The notes beneath the pieces were generated by a model, which saw only the letters and a program-made list of their open reading frames with translations, was not told the DNA's origin and ran no database searches. Made by a program: the position numbers and the translations under genes. This document shows positions 25,697 to 34,161 of a stretch of 64,000 nt of DNA, one piece after another (position 1 is the stretch's first letter; every line of letters starts with the position of its first letter). The stretch comes from Lachnoclostridium edouardi (GTDB taxonomy: Bacteria; Bacillota; Clostridia; Lachnospirales; Lachnospiraceae), in NCBI RefSeq assembly GCF_900240245.1, contig NZ_OESQ01000001.1:2430571-2494570 (forward strand). The letters are read 5' to 3'.

Positions 25697-27172
25697 ATGA
25701 TTACAAAATTAAAGGGAGCCTATGTAATTGGTTTTGACGGCGCGGACCACCAAATTATTGTGGACGGCGAAGTTGTATATGAAAACGATACAATTATTTA
25801 TGTAGGTAAGCATTATGAAGGCCATGTGGATGTAACAGAGGATGCAGGCAACAGCGTGATTATGCCGGGATTTATTGATTTAAACGCTTTGGGGGACATT
25901 GATCACGATATTCTCCACACAGAGGTGTACAAGGAAACCAGAAACAGCTTAAACCCTTCAGAAGAATATTTTGAAAAGGGCACGCATGAATTAATGACTC
26001 CTGAGGAGGAGGCATTTAAATCCTTATTTGCTTATACACAGCTGATTATGAACGGCGTCACTACAGCTATGCCTATTACATCTACTTATTATAAAAAATG
26101 GGCGGATACTTATGAGGAGGAAGAGGCGGGAGTACATCACGCGGGAAAATTAGGACTTCGCCTTTACACCTCCCCCAGCTACCAGTGCGGTTTAAATGTA
26201 GTTCGTCCCGACGGCACCATGACGGTTCGCTATCTGGAAGAAGAGGGAGAAAAAGGGCTGGAAAGAGCAGTAAAATTTATCCGTAAATTTGACGGGGCGT
26301 ATGACGGGCTGATTAAAGGGGCTTTGCTTCCTGAAAGAATTGAAACTCAGACAGAAAAAAATCTGATTCAGACCAGAAAATATGCGGATGAACTAGGCTG
26401 CCCTATTAAGCTTCACGCGGCTCAGGGAGGATTTGAGTACAGATTTATTAAGGAAAAAACAGGCATGAGCCCGTTAGAGTACTTAGACAGCATTAATTTT
26501 CTGGACCGCCATGTAGGAATTCCTCACTGTTATATTGTAAAAGGCACCAGGTGGGTAGAGGATGAGGGGGACGATCTGGCTATTTTGCAGAGGACAGGGA
26601 CCACGGCCATTTACTGCCCGATTATTATTGGAAGAAGCGGCCATTACCCTCAGTCCTTTGCCGGCTACAGAAGGAGAAACATTAATGTGGCCATAGGTAC
26701 AGATACATTTCCGCCAGACTTTTTCCAGAATATTAGAACGGCTTCTATGTTTTCCCAGATGGCTGAGGACGCAGTGGAGGGCTCCACATTTGCGGACGTA
26801 TACAGCGCAGTCACTTTAGGCGGTTCAAAATACCTGGGAAGAGACGATTTAGGACGTTTGTGCAAAGGCGCCAAGGCAGACATGATTGCAGTGGATTTAG
26901 ACAGCTTCCACATGGGAGCAGTTGACGACCCTATTCGTACAATTTTCATGTGCGGTTCAGGACAAGATGTAAAAATGTCTGTGATTAACGGCCGCACTGT
27001 TATGAAGGACAGAAAAATAGAGGGCGTGGATTTGGAAGAGCTGAAGGCAAAAGGGCAGAAGTACTACAACAAAATGAAAATGGGTTACATGGAAAGAGAT
27101 TATAAACATCTGCCGGAAAATGAAATCTTCCGTCCATCCTTTAAAATAGCAGGAGGAACAAAAAATGTATGA
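25697..27172 (+). CDS. Amidohydrolase-superfamily protein lacking the N-terminal HxH motif
   Basis: 491 residues. The beta-sandwich and barrel framework is clear (IMPGFIDLNALGDID, about 55-69, and GAKADMIAVDLDSFHMG near the end). In this superfamily PGFID is normally followed by THxH with two metal ligands; here the positions are Asn63 and Leu65. The later ligands His240 (IKLHAA), His277 (GIPHCYI) and Asp336 (IGTDTFPPD) are kept. It may use a different metal arrangement or be an inactive partner of the intact enzyme that overlaps its 3' end by eight bases. RBS AAGAAGGAG is good. Substrate unknown. Confidence 0.75.
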   Translation: MITKLKGAYVIGFDGADHQIIVDGEVVYENDTIIYVGKHYEGHVDVTEDAGNSVIMPGFIDLNALGDIDHDILHTEVYKETRNSLNPSEEYFEKGTHELMTPEEEAFKSLFAYTQLIMNGVTTAMPITSTYYKKWADTYEEEEAGVHHAGKLGLRLYTSPSYQCGLNVVRPDGTMTVRYLEEEGEKGLERAVKFIRKFDGAYDGLIKGALLPERIETQTEKNLIQTRKYADELGCPIKLHAAQGGFEYRFIKEKTGMSPLEYLDSINFLDRHVGIPHCYIVKGTRWVEDEGDDLAILQRTGTTAIYCPIIIGRSGHYPQSFAGYRRRNINVAIGTDTFPPDFFQNIRTASMFSQMAEDAVEGSTFADVYSAVTLGGSKYLGRDDLGRLCKGAKADMIAVDLDSFHMGAVDDPIRTIFMCGSGQDVKMSVINGRTVMKDRKIEGVDLEELKAKGQKYYNKMKMGYMERDYKHLPENEIFRPSFKIAGGTKNV

Positions 27173-28667
27173 TGTATTGCTGACTAACGCTGTAGTCATT
27201 ACCATGGATGAGAAAAGGCGTGTGCTGGAAAACGGAGCCGTGGGAATTGAAAACGGAAAAATCACCTTTGTGGGAAGCACTGAGGAAGGGTTAAAACAGG
27301 AAGCCAGGGAAGTGATTAATTGTGAGAACCATGTAGTGATGCCAGGATTTGTGGACGCCCACGGACATGGAGGGCACTCTGCATTTAAATCTATTGTGGA
27401 AGATACTAGCTACTGGATGCCTGTAATGACTCACACTTATAAAAATTATATTACAGATGAATTTTGGTACAACGAGGGAAGGCTGTCAGCTTTGGAGCGG
27501 CTTCACGCAGGCGTCACCACAGGCGTGTGCGTGCTGGGGTCTCAGCCTAGATGCGACTCCCCTGTGCCTGCCCTAAATAATGCTAAGGCATATGCAGAAG
27601 TAGGAGTAAAGGATATTGTATGTACAGGTCCGTGCCACACTCCGTGGCCTCACCGCTTCAGCCGTTATATAGACGGGGAAAGACATATGAGTGAGGTCAG
27701 CTATGAGACGGTTCTGGAAAGTCTGGAGACAGTAGTTTCAGAGCTGAATCACGCCAATGAAGACAGAACAAGAGCTTATGTGGCTCCCTTTGGAGTTGTG
27801 ACAAGCGTAGACCCATCTGCCCCCACGCCGGCAGACAGATGTGTGAAGCTGACTGACCATGACCTTTATCAGGCCAGGGAAATGAGAAGAATAGCAGAAA
27901 AATATAGCACCAGAATTCACACAGATGCATTTGGAGGAATGATTCACCTGGCATATCAGGACAAAGAAAACGCGCTTTTAGGTCCGGACGTTCATCTGCA
28001 GCACTGCACCGGCTTATCTATGGATGAAACTATGATTCTGGCCAAAACAGATACTCATGTCAGCGTGGCCCCGGGCATGAGGCAGATGGTCAACAGAACT
28101 CCTGTTATTGAGCTGTTAGAGCTGGGAGCCACTGTGGCTATTACTACAGACGGTTCTATGCTGACATCCGGCTTTGACATGTTTGACGCTATGAAGAGGG
28201 CGAAAATGATTTTCAGAAGGGCAATGAACGACGACTACTATCTGCCTTCAGAAAAGGTTTTAGAGATGACTACCATTGACGCGGCAAAATGTATTGGTAT
28301 GGAAAAAGAAATCGGCTCCCTGGAGGTTGGAAAGAGAGCGGACGTAATCGCCATTAATCTGATGAACCCAAGACTGATGCCTAGAATCAATATTATTGAC
28401 ACATTAGTAGGCAACGGCCATCCTTCTGACGTGGATTTAGTTCTGGTAGACGGAAAAATTATGCTGAGGGACGGAAAGGCTGTGGCTGTGGATGAGAAAG
28501 AAGTGCTTTTGAAGGCAGAGCAGGAAGCTCTTGAAACTGCAGAAAGAGCAGAACATCTCCACCCATTTGCATGGCCGAAAAAGCCTCAGTGGGGACAGAC
28601 AAAAATTTATTTTGACGAAGAACGTTTTAACATGGAAGAAAACAGAAAAGACGGCGGACATTATTAA
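27165..28667 (+). CDS. Amidohydrolase of the TRZ/ATZ deaminase-hydrolase group
   Basis: 500 residues with all metal ligands: His66 and His68 (VDAHGHGGH), a histidine in RIHTDAFGG, one in VHLQHCTG and an aspartate in AITTDGSML. The C-terminus closes with GSLEVGKRADVIAINL. Relatives deaminate or hydrolyse guanine, triazines, S-adenosylhomocysteine and other nitrogen heterocycles. It overlaps the previous gene (ATGTATGA), so the two are made in step and may form a hetero-oligomer. With the ABC transporter upstream it suggests uptake and hydrolysis of a nitrogen-rich ring compound. Confidence 0.82.
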   Translation: MYDVLLTNAVVITMDEKRRVLENGAVGIENGKITFVGSTEEGLKQEAREVINCENHVVMPGFVDAHGHGGHSAFKSIVEDTSYWMPVMTHTYKNYITDEFWYNEGRLSALERLHAGVTTGVCVLGSQPRCDSPVPALNNAKAYAEVGVKDIVCTGPCHTPWPHRFSRYIDGERHMSEVSYETVLESLETVVSELNHANEDRTRAYVAPFGVVTSVDPSAPTPADRCVKLTDHDLYQAREMRRIAEKYSTRIHTDAFGGMIHLAYQDKENALLGPDVHLQHCTGLSMDETMILAKTDTHVSVAPGMRQMVNRTPVIELLELGATVAITTDGSMLTSGFDMFDAMKRAKMIFRRAMNDDYYLPSEKVLEMTTIDAAKCIGMEKEIGSLEVGKRADVIAINLMNPRLMPRINIIDTLVGNGHPSDVDLVLVDGKIMLRDGKAVAVDEKEVLLKAEQEALETAERAEHLHPFAWPKKPQWGQTKIYFDEERFNMEENRKDGGHY

Positions 28668-28674
28668 ATGAAAA

Positions 28675-28716
28675 ACCTTCTGAAACTTGCGGCTGCAAAT
28701 TTCAGAAGGTCTTTTT
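28675..28716. terminator. Bidirectional terminator
   Basis: ACCTTCTGAAA (28675-28685) pairs with TTTCAGAAGGT (28700-28710) and is followed by CTTTTTC; AAAAA on the other side serves the converging GntR gene. Confidence 0.88.
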
Positions 28717-28719
28717 CAT

Positions 28720-29382
28720 TTATATAGTTTCATTTTCCAGAAGCTTCAGGTGAATTTCAAAATCACCTTCAATGTGACGGCGCATAAGCTTTTCGCAAAG
28801 CTCTGCATCGTGCTGAGACAAAGCTTTAATAATCTCCTCATGCTCTGTTAAGTAAGGCTCCTCCCCCCGCTTATACGTGGAGAAAATCTGAGTTTTAGTT
28901 AAGTCTACTAAGGCGCTGTACTTTTCAATCATTTTCATAAGAGAAGAATTACCGCACTGGGCGTAGATGGTGGTGTGAAATACAGAATTAGCCTTTAAAA
29001 CCTGGTCATACTGGCAGGCCTTGTGATAGGCCCGGCTTTCCTCCACGCTTTTTTCTAATACGGCCAGCTGCTTTTCTCCAATATTGGCAGCCGCCAGACC
29101 TGCCGCATAAGACTCCATGGCAATGCGGCACTGGTAAATATTCTTTAATGTAACAGGGTCCAGAGGATTTACAATAAGCCCGGATACAGTAGAAACTAAA
29201 AGCTCGTCCTGCTCTAAAATGCGGATGGCTTCCCGGACCGGACTGCGGCTGACTCCGATTTCATGAGATATTTTATACTCATTAATCTTTTCTCCGGGGG
29301 CTAAATCCCCTGAAAGAATCTGCTGTTTTAATATATCGTACACCTGCAAATGGTAAGCGGTTTTCTTCTCAACTTTTCTCAT
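28720..29382 (-). CDS. GntR-family regulator, FadR/FCD subgroup
   Basis: 220 residues from the ATG at 29382, which follows GGAGATAAT; upstream in-frame sequence is hydrophobic nonsense and falls in the promoter region. The winged helix (about 8-75, EYKISHEIGVSRSPVREAIRI) is followed by an all-helical FCD domain that binds a carboxylate through metal-bound histidines. It is divergent from the KdgT2-racemase2 operon, and two TGTCGACA palindromes lie in that operon's promoter. Members of this subgroup usually answer to sugar acids or organic acids. Confidence 0.88.
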   Translation of the reverse strand: MRKVEKKTAYHLQVYDILKQQILSGDLAPGEKINEYKISHEIGVSRSPVREAIRILEQDELLVSTVSGLIVNPLDPVTLKNIYQCRIAMESYAAGLAAANIGEKQLAVLEKSVEESRAYHKACQYDQVLKANSVFHTTIYAQCGNSSLMKMIEKYSALVDLTKTQIFSTYKRGEEPYLTEHEEIIKALSQHDAELCEKLMRRHIEGDFEIHLKLLENETI

Positions 29383-29499
29383 TATATTATCTCCATATGA
29401 AATCATTAAATAACAATAAGAAATATTATAGGATAGAAATGATGGTTTGGCAAGAACATGGAAAAAACTTGATAAAAGAAAATGAAAGACGAATGTCAC

Positions 29500-29541
29500 T
29501 TGACAACTGTCGACAATAATGATATATTTTAAATGTCGACA
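29500..29541 (+). promoter_or_regulatory. Promoter of the kdgT2-racemase2 operon with two GntR operators
   Basis: TTGACA (29500-29505), 17-base spacer, TATATT (29523-29528). One TGTCGACA palindrome (29508-29515) lies between the boxes and a second (29534-29541) just after the -10; centres are 26 bp apart. This is the layout of a repressed promoter, and the divergent GntR gene is the obvious repressor. Confidence 0.75.
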
Positions 29542-29611
29542 ACACACAGTATACTGTAGGAAATGAAAACAGGTATTGAAACAAAAACAGATATAAAAGG
29601 AGAGGGCTTAT

Positions 29612-30604
29612 ATGAAAATTGTAGATACAATTAGAAAGTTTCCTGCAGGTATGCAGGTAATTCCCTTATTAATGGCGTGTACGATTAATACCTTTGCCCC
29701 TGAGGCGCTGCAGATTGGAGGCTTTACATCCGGATTATTTTCTAATGCAGGGGCGGCTACAGCAGTGGGAATGTTTATGTTTTGCTCAGGAGCCACTATT
29801 GATATGAAGCAGGCGGGAGAGCCTTTTGCCAAGGGTTTTGTTATGCTGGCCGCCAAGTACATTATCGGAACACTTTTGGGAATTTTGCTGGGAAAGGCAT
29901 TTGGCCCTGCAGGGATTCTGGGGATTACGCCTGTGGCTGTTATTGGAGCAACTACAAACTCTAACGGCGTTATGTACGGCACCCTGGCAAAGAAATTCGG
30001 CGTGCCTAATGACGTAGGCGCCATTGCTCCCCTGGCATTAAATGACGGACCGTTTTTAACAATGATTGCTTTAGGCGCTTCCGGCATGGCTGATATTCCT
30101 GTAAAATCTTTGGTGGCAGCTTTGGTGCCTTTGTTTTTAGGAATGCTGTTTGCCAATTTAGATGAAAAAATCCGGGATATGTGTTCTAACGCAGCTCCGT
30201 TTTTAATCCCCTTCAACGGATGGACTTTAGGAGCAGGCATGACATGGGACGCTGTATTAAAGGCGGGAGTCCCAGGAATTATTTTAGGACTTGTTACTTT
30301 AATCTCTACAGGCATCGGTACATATTTTATTTTCAACTGGGTATTTAGAAGAAAGAAACGCCCATTGGCTACTGGCGTAGCCGTTGGAAATACAGCGGGG
30401 AATGCAATCCCCACCCCTAAGTTTGTGGCGGAGGCAGATCCTTCACTGGAAAGCATTGTGCCGGCTGCCACCGCTCAGATTGCCACATCCTGCGTTGTGA
30501 CAGCAATTCTTTGTCCTGTGCTCACTACCTGGGTAGACAAAATGATTACGAAAAAATATGGGGAATTAGACAGAAGCAGTTTTGGGGACTCGCCGGAATG
30601 GTAA
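29612..30604 (+). CDS. KdgT-family permease, second copy
   Basis: 330 residues, clearly paralogous to 15467-16444: it begins MKIVDTIRKFPAGMQVIPLL and shares FCSGATIDMKQAGEPFAKG, the TNSNGVMYG block and VGNTAGNAIPTP. About ten membrane segments. It lies in front of a racemase-family gene, the reverse of the order in the first module, and is controlled by a GntR repressor rather than LacI, so the two copies probably serve different but related substrates. Confidence 0.8.
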   Translation: MKIVDTIRKFPAGMQVIPLLMACTINTFAPEALQIGGFTSGLFSNAGAATAVGMFMFCSGATIDMKQAGEPFAKGFVMLAAKYIIGTLLGILLGKAFGPAGILGITPVAVIGATTNSNGVMYGTLAKKFGVPNDVGAIAPLALNDGPFLTMIALGASGMADIPVKSLVAALVPLFLGMLFANLDEKIRDMCSNAAPFLIPFNGWTLGAGMTWDAVLKAGVPGIILGLVTLISTGIGTYFIFNWVFRRKKRPLATGVAVGNTAGNAIPTPKFVAEADPSLESIVPAATAQIATSCVVTAILCPVLTTWVDKMITKKYGELDRSSFGDSPEW

Positions 30605-30645
30605 TTTGCCTTTTATAATAAATAAAAAGAAAGAGGAAAAAGTTG

Positions 30646-31392
30646 ATGAAAATATTAATTATAAATCCTAACATCTCTCAGGATGTTACAGCTTTAATAG
30701 AAAAGGAAGCAAAAAGAACAGCAGACAGAGACACAGAAATTATTATGGAGACAGCGCCTTTTGGGGTGGAATATATTGAAACCAGAATGGAAGCTGTAAT
30801 TGCAGGCTATGCTTGCTCCTGCGTGGCAGCGGAGCGTTACGGGCAATATGACGGAGTGGTGATCGCCGCCTTTGGAGATCCTGGGCTGACTGGGGTAAAA
30901 GAGCTTTTAAATGTGCCGGTGGTGGGAATGACAGAGGCAGCCCTGGCCTCCGCATGTTTGCTGGGACAAAGATTTTCCATTATTGCCATATCTGACCGAA
31001 TTGCTCCCTGGTACAGGGAGACAGTGGAGAGAAGCCATTTAAGCACCAGGCTTGCCAGTATACGATCCTTAAAAGATCCTTTAAAAAATGTGGGAACCGT
31101 GCAGGAGGATTATACAGACCGATTATTGGAAATGTGTAAGGAGGCAGTGCAGAAGGACGGGGCGGATGTGATTATATTGGCAGGTGCGCCTTTGGCGGGA
31201 CTGGCCAGAAGCCTGGAAGGAAAAATTTCCGTACCAGTGGTGGACGGAGTGTCCAGCGCAGTAAAGCACTGTGAGTCTTTAGTCAAATTAGGGCCGGGGA
31301 TTGCCGCAGAGGGAAGCTTTGCAAAGCCTCCTGTAAAGCCTAATAAAGGGCTGCCAGAAAAACTGGCCGCTATACTAAACAGGACCTGCTGA
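30646..31392 (+). CDS. Asp/Glu/hydantoin racemase family protein without catalytic cysteines
   Basis: 248 residues from the ATG at 30646 (AAGAGGAAAAAG upstream; a TTG one codon earlier is possible). The family fold is clear: MKILIINPNIS, VVIAAFGDPGLTGVKEL and DVIILAGAPLAG. Both catalytic cysteine positions are lost: Ala75 before FGDPG, and Gly180 where GCAG is expected. The enzyme therefore cannot use the two-thiol racemase mechanism. It could be a maleate isomerase-like or decarboxylase-like relative, or a binding protein. Located 41 bp after the second KdgT-type permease. Confidence 0.7.
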   Translation: MKILIINPNISQDVTALIEKEAKRTADRDTEIIMETAPFGVEYIETRMEAVIAGYACSCVAAERYGQYDGVVIAAFGDPGLTGVKELLNVPVVGMTEAALASACLLGQRFSIIAISDRIAPWYRETVERSHLSTRLASIRSLKDPLKNVGTVQEDYTDRLLEMCKEAVQKDGADVIILAGAPLAGLARSLEGKISVPVVDGVSSAVKHCESLVKLGPGIAAEGSFAKPPVKPNKGLPEKLAAILNRTC

Positions 31393-31459
31393 GAAAATCA
31401 GATAAAAGCCTGTATTTACAAAGCTGTTGATTTCAGTTATAATATTTCTAAACATGAAG

Positions 31460-31489
31460 CGCCATCCGTCAATGACTGACGAGATGGCG
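31460..31489 (+). terminator. Hairpin after the racemase2 gene
   Basis: CGCCATC-CGTCA pairs with TGACG-A-GATGGCG around a five-base loop. The trailing sequence is only TTTCA, so termination may be partial; read-through would include the following Nudix gene. Confidence 0.5.
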
Positions 31490-31513
31490 TTTCACATAGT
31501 GGAGGGTATTATA

Positions 31514-32026
31514 ATGGCAAAAATGACTACACTTTGTTATATTGAACACGACGGAAAGTATTTGATGCTTTACAGAAACAAAAAGGAAAATGATATTAAT
31601 GAGGGAAAATGGATTGGCGTAGGCGGCCATTTTGAGGGCACAGAAAGCCCTGACGAATGTTTAATCAGAGAGGTTAAGGAGGAGACTGGGCTGACTATTT
31701 TTTCCTATCAATTCAGAGGCATTATTACCTTTATTCCTAAGCCGGGAGTAGTAGAATATATGTGTTTGTACACTGCTGACGGCTACAAGGGGGAGCTGAA
31801 GGAGTGCGATGAGGGAGAGCTTAGGTGGGTGAAAAAAAGTGAAATTGAGAACCTGAATCTTTGGGAAGGCGACAGGCTGTTTGTGGAGCTTTTAAGAAAT
31901 GACGCTCCCTTTTTCTCTTTAAAGCTGGAGTACGACGGGGACAGACTGGCCGGGGCGGCCTTAGACGGAAGAAACTTGACGGAAGAGAAGAACAAAAAAA
32001 CGCGGAGGTTTCCATGGGGAAAATAG
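31514..32026 (+). CDS. Nudix hydrolase, MutT/8-oxo-dGTP diphosphatase-like
   Basis: 170 residues from the ATG at 31514, which follows GGAGGG; upstream in-frame sequence overlaps a hairpin. A perfect Nudix box starts at GHFEGTESPDECLIREVKEE and continues TGL. The N-terminus (TTLCYIEHDGKYLMLYRNKK) is that of MutT-like nucleotide sanitizers common in clostridia. Its end overlaps the start of the PrpR-like regulator by 13 bases. Confidence 0.82.
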   Translation: MAKMTTLCYIEHDGKYLMLYRNKKENDINEGKWIGVGGHFEGTESPDECLIREVKEETGLTIFSYQFRGIITFIPKPGVVEYMCLYTADGYKGELKECDEGELRWVKKSEIENLNLWEGDRLFVELLRNDAPFFSLKLEYDGDRLAGAALDGRNLTEEKNKKTRRFPWGK

Positions 32027-33906
32027 TGCTGCTGGTAGCCAGGGAGGAGATGCTGTTTCAGGCTCACAATATTCTGCAGGAAAAAAAGTATGAAATTGCC
32101 TCCATGAAGGTGATCCGGACAGAGGATTCTGTTTCAGAGGCCAGGGAGGCCATTGCGAAAGGCGCTTCTATTATTATTGCCAGAGGGCGGCAGGCTTCTC
32201 TCATCAGGCAGTATACAGATATTCCAGTAGCAGAAATTACTGTAACAGCTCAGGAGATGGCCCTTTTAGTGACAAAGGCCAGGCAGATTTTAAATAAGCC
32301 TCATCCTGTAATCGCTGTAATTGGAACTAGAAATATGTTCTGCGATATGTCCTATTTTGATCTTATTTATGATATTGAGCTGCGGACTTATTTGTCAGAA
32401 GGGGACAAAGATTTAAAAAACATGGTAGATCAGGCGATTGCCCAGGAGCCGGATTTAATTATCGGCGGAGATACGGCTGTGGAAACGGCAGTAAAGGCCG
32501 GGCTGCCGTCTTTGTTTTTATCTGCCACCGAAGATTCTTTGAGAAATGCTTTTCGGATTGCAGAGCGCATGGATTTTGCCATGGAGGCGGAAAAGCGCAG
32601 CGCAGCTCAAATGGAAACTGTGCTGGATTATTCCACCAACGGAGTGATCCGTTTAGATCAGCAGGGCAATATTTTGTCTGTAAATCCAGCCATGGAGATG
32701 ATGGCCGGCAAGGCGAAAAAGGAGCTGGAGGGAAAACGCCTGGATCAGGTTTTTCCTGAGATCCCTGAAAGAGATTTAAAGGCTGTGCTGGTAAAAGGAG
32801 AGGAAAACTATTCCTGGATTATACACGCAGGACAAACCAGTTTGATGGCGTTTGCCGCCCCCGTATCAGTAGAAGGCGGCATAGAGGGCGGCATTATTAC
32901 GTGTCAAAGGCTGAAAAAAAGGGAAAATCAAAGAGAAAAAGAGCGTTCTAAGGAGCGGACGGGAAAATATATAGCCATGGGAGACTTCAGAGATCTGCAG
33001 GCAGATTCTTACGCCATGGAGGAATGTATAAAAACTGCCCGCCTGTACGCCAGATCAGAAAGCCCTGTAACCATAGTGGGGGAGGGGGGAACGGAGTACA
33101 GTTTAATTGCAGCTTGTATTCACAACGCGGCTATGGACATATCTTCTCCGTTTGTATCTGTCAGCTGCTGCGAGATTTCAGAGGAAAAACAGAAAAGCGC
33201 TGTTTTTGGTCCAAGGGGGGCTGGGGCCGCGGCAGATAAAGGCACTCTTTACCTGGAAAATGCGGAAGGTCTGGGAAGAGAAGGTCAATATGCATTGTAC
33301 CGCCTGATTCGCTTTGGGCAGCTATCAGGGGCTGCAGGGCCGGAGGGCAGGGCTAAGGTAAGAGTGATTCTTCACTTTGAAGAAAATCCGGGACAGTTGG
33401 CCGCCAAAGGAATGTGGAATCAGGAATTATATTTTCTCATCAGCAGCTTGACCTTATATGTGCCTCCTGCCAGAAGGCGAAAAGAGGATTTAAAGAAAAG
33501 GATGGAGGAGGCGGTTCAGTATGCCTGCCAAAAATATTCTAAGTATCACGTGCTGACAGAAGGAGCCTGGAAGGCGCTTATGGCCTACCATTGGCCTGGA
33601 AACTTTATTCAGGCAGAGGGATTTGCGGAAAGTTTGATTTTAACTGCAGAAAAAAGGTCTCTGGACGAGAGAACAGTAAAAAATCATTTGGAGTTCTTAT
33701 ATCCTGGAGAGTATTTGATTCCCGGGAAGGAGCCTGGAATTTTTCTTTATGAAAGAGAGATTCCAGTGGGGAAAAGCCTGGAAAAAGAAAGTATTATCAA
33801 ACTTTTAGAGGAAAACGGAGGCAGCAGGGAGAAGGCTGCCAAGGCCTTGAAAATCAGTAAAACTACATTGTGGAGACGGATGAAAAAATATGGAATCTGC
33901 CAGTAA
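32014..33906 (+). CDS. PrpR-like regulator with PAS domain, degenerate AAA+ core and Fis HTH
   Basis: 630 residues: PrpR_N-type sensor (about 5-190), PAS (about 200-295), a sigma-54-activator-like region (about 330-545) and a Fis-type helix-turn-helix (about 592-628, SREKAAKALKISKTTLWRRM). The AAA+ core is dead: Walker A is GEGGTEYS (355-362) without the lysine, no GAFTGA loop exists (VFGPRGAGAAADKG replaces it) and Walker B is LYLENAEG rather than LFLDEIGE. It therefore cannot remodel sigma-54 polymerase and probably acts as a TyrR-like sigma-70 regulator. It faces an inverted repeat and the garR operon, a likely target. Confidence 0.8.
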   Translation: MGKIVLLVAREEMLFQAHNILQEKKYEIASMKVIRTEDSVSEAREAIAKGASIIIARGRQASLIRQYTDIPVAEITVTAQEMALLVTKARQILNKPHPVIAVIGTRNMFCDMSYFDLIYDIELRTYLSEGDKDLKNMVDQAIAQEPDLIIGGDTAVETAVKAGLPSLFLSATEDSLRNAFRIAERMDFAMEAEKRSAAQMETVLDYSTNGVIRLDQQGNILSVNPAMEMMAGKAKKELEGKRLDQVFPEIPERDLKAVLVKGEENYSWIIHAGQTSLMAFAAPVSVEGGIEGGIITCQRLKKRENQREKERSKERTGKYIAMGDFRDLQADSYAMEECIKTARLYARSESPVTIVGEGGTEYSLIAACIHNAAMDISSPFVSVSCCEISEEKQKSAVFGPRGAGAAADKGTLYLENAEGLGREGQYALYRLIRFGQLSGAAGPEGRAKVRVILHFEENPGQLAAKGMWNQELYFLISSLTLYVPPARRRKEDLKKRMEEAVQYACQKYSKYHVLTEGAWKALMAYHWPGNFIQAEGFAESLILTAEKRSLDERTVKNHLEFLYPGEYLIPGKEPGIFLYEREIPVGKSLEKESIIKLLEENGGSREKAAKALKISKTTLWRRMKKYGICQ

Positions 33907-33953
33907 TAGGCACCTTGAAAATAAAATACACAGTGAAATTATTAAAGGGAAAA

Positions 33954-33991
33954 TGAAATGAAATTGAAACTTTGAAACGAATTTCATTTCA
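33954..33991. promoter_or_regulatory. Perfect 12-bp inverted repeat upstream of garR
   Basis: TGAAATGAAATT (33954-33965) and AATTTCATTTCA (33980-33991) are exact reverse complements, 14 bases apart. No T-run follows, so a terminator is unlikely. It lies between the PrpR-like gene and the garR promoter region (TATAAT at 34075-34080, poor -35), fitting an activator site. No -24/-12 sigma-54 promoter was seen. Confidence 0.55.
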
Positions 33992-34161
33992 AAAAATGAA
34001 TGATTATAACCTTTGCATAAGAAAAAAGTCTGCTTTCGTAAAATACGCCAATAGAAAGTCTGGGAGATCCAGGCTATAATTTGGCCATAAGTAAAACAAA
34101 AACAAGTTATTTTAAATTTTTAGAAGTCTTAGGACAAGATAGAAGAAAGAGAGGACAAGAC

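Noticed and set aside
29383..29547. N-terminal extension of the GntR gene by 55 residues
   Set aside because: It lacks a ribosome site and overlaps the promoter and operators of the divergent operon; the ATG at 29382 has GGAG in place.
13276..31392. A uric-acid/purine degradation cluster of the kind described in gut bacteria
   Set aside because: Neighbouring genes expected for that cluster (carbamoyltransferase, diaminopropionate ammonia-lyase, selenium-dependent molybdenum hydroxylase) are absent.
32014..33906. Active sigma-54 enhancer-binding protein
   Set aside because: Walker A lysine, Walker B aspartate and the GAFTGA loop are all missing and no -24/-12 promoter was found nearby.
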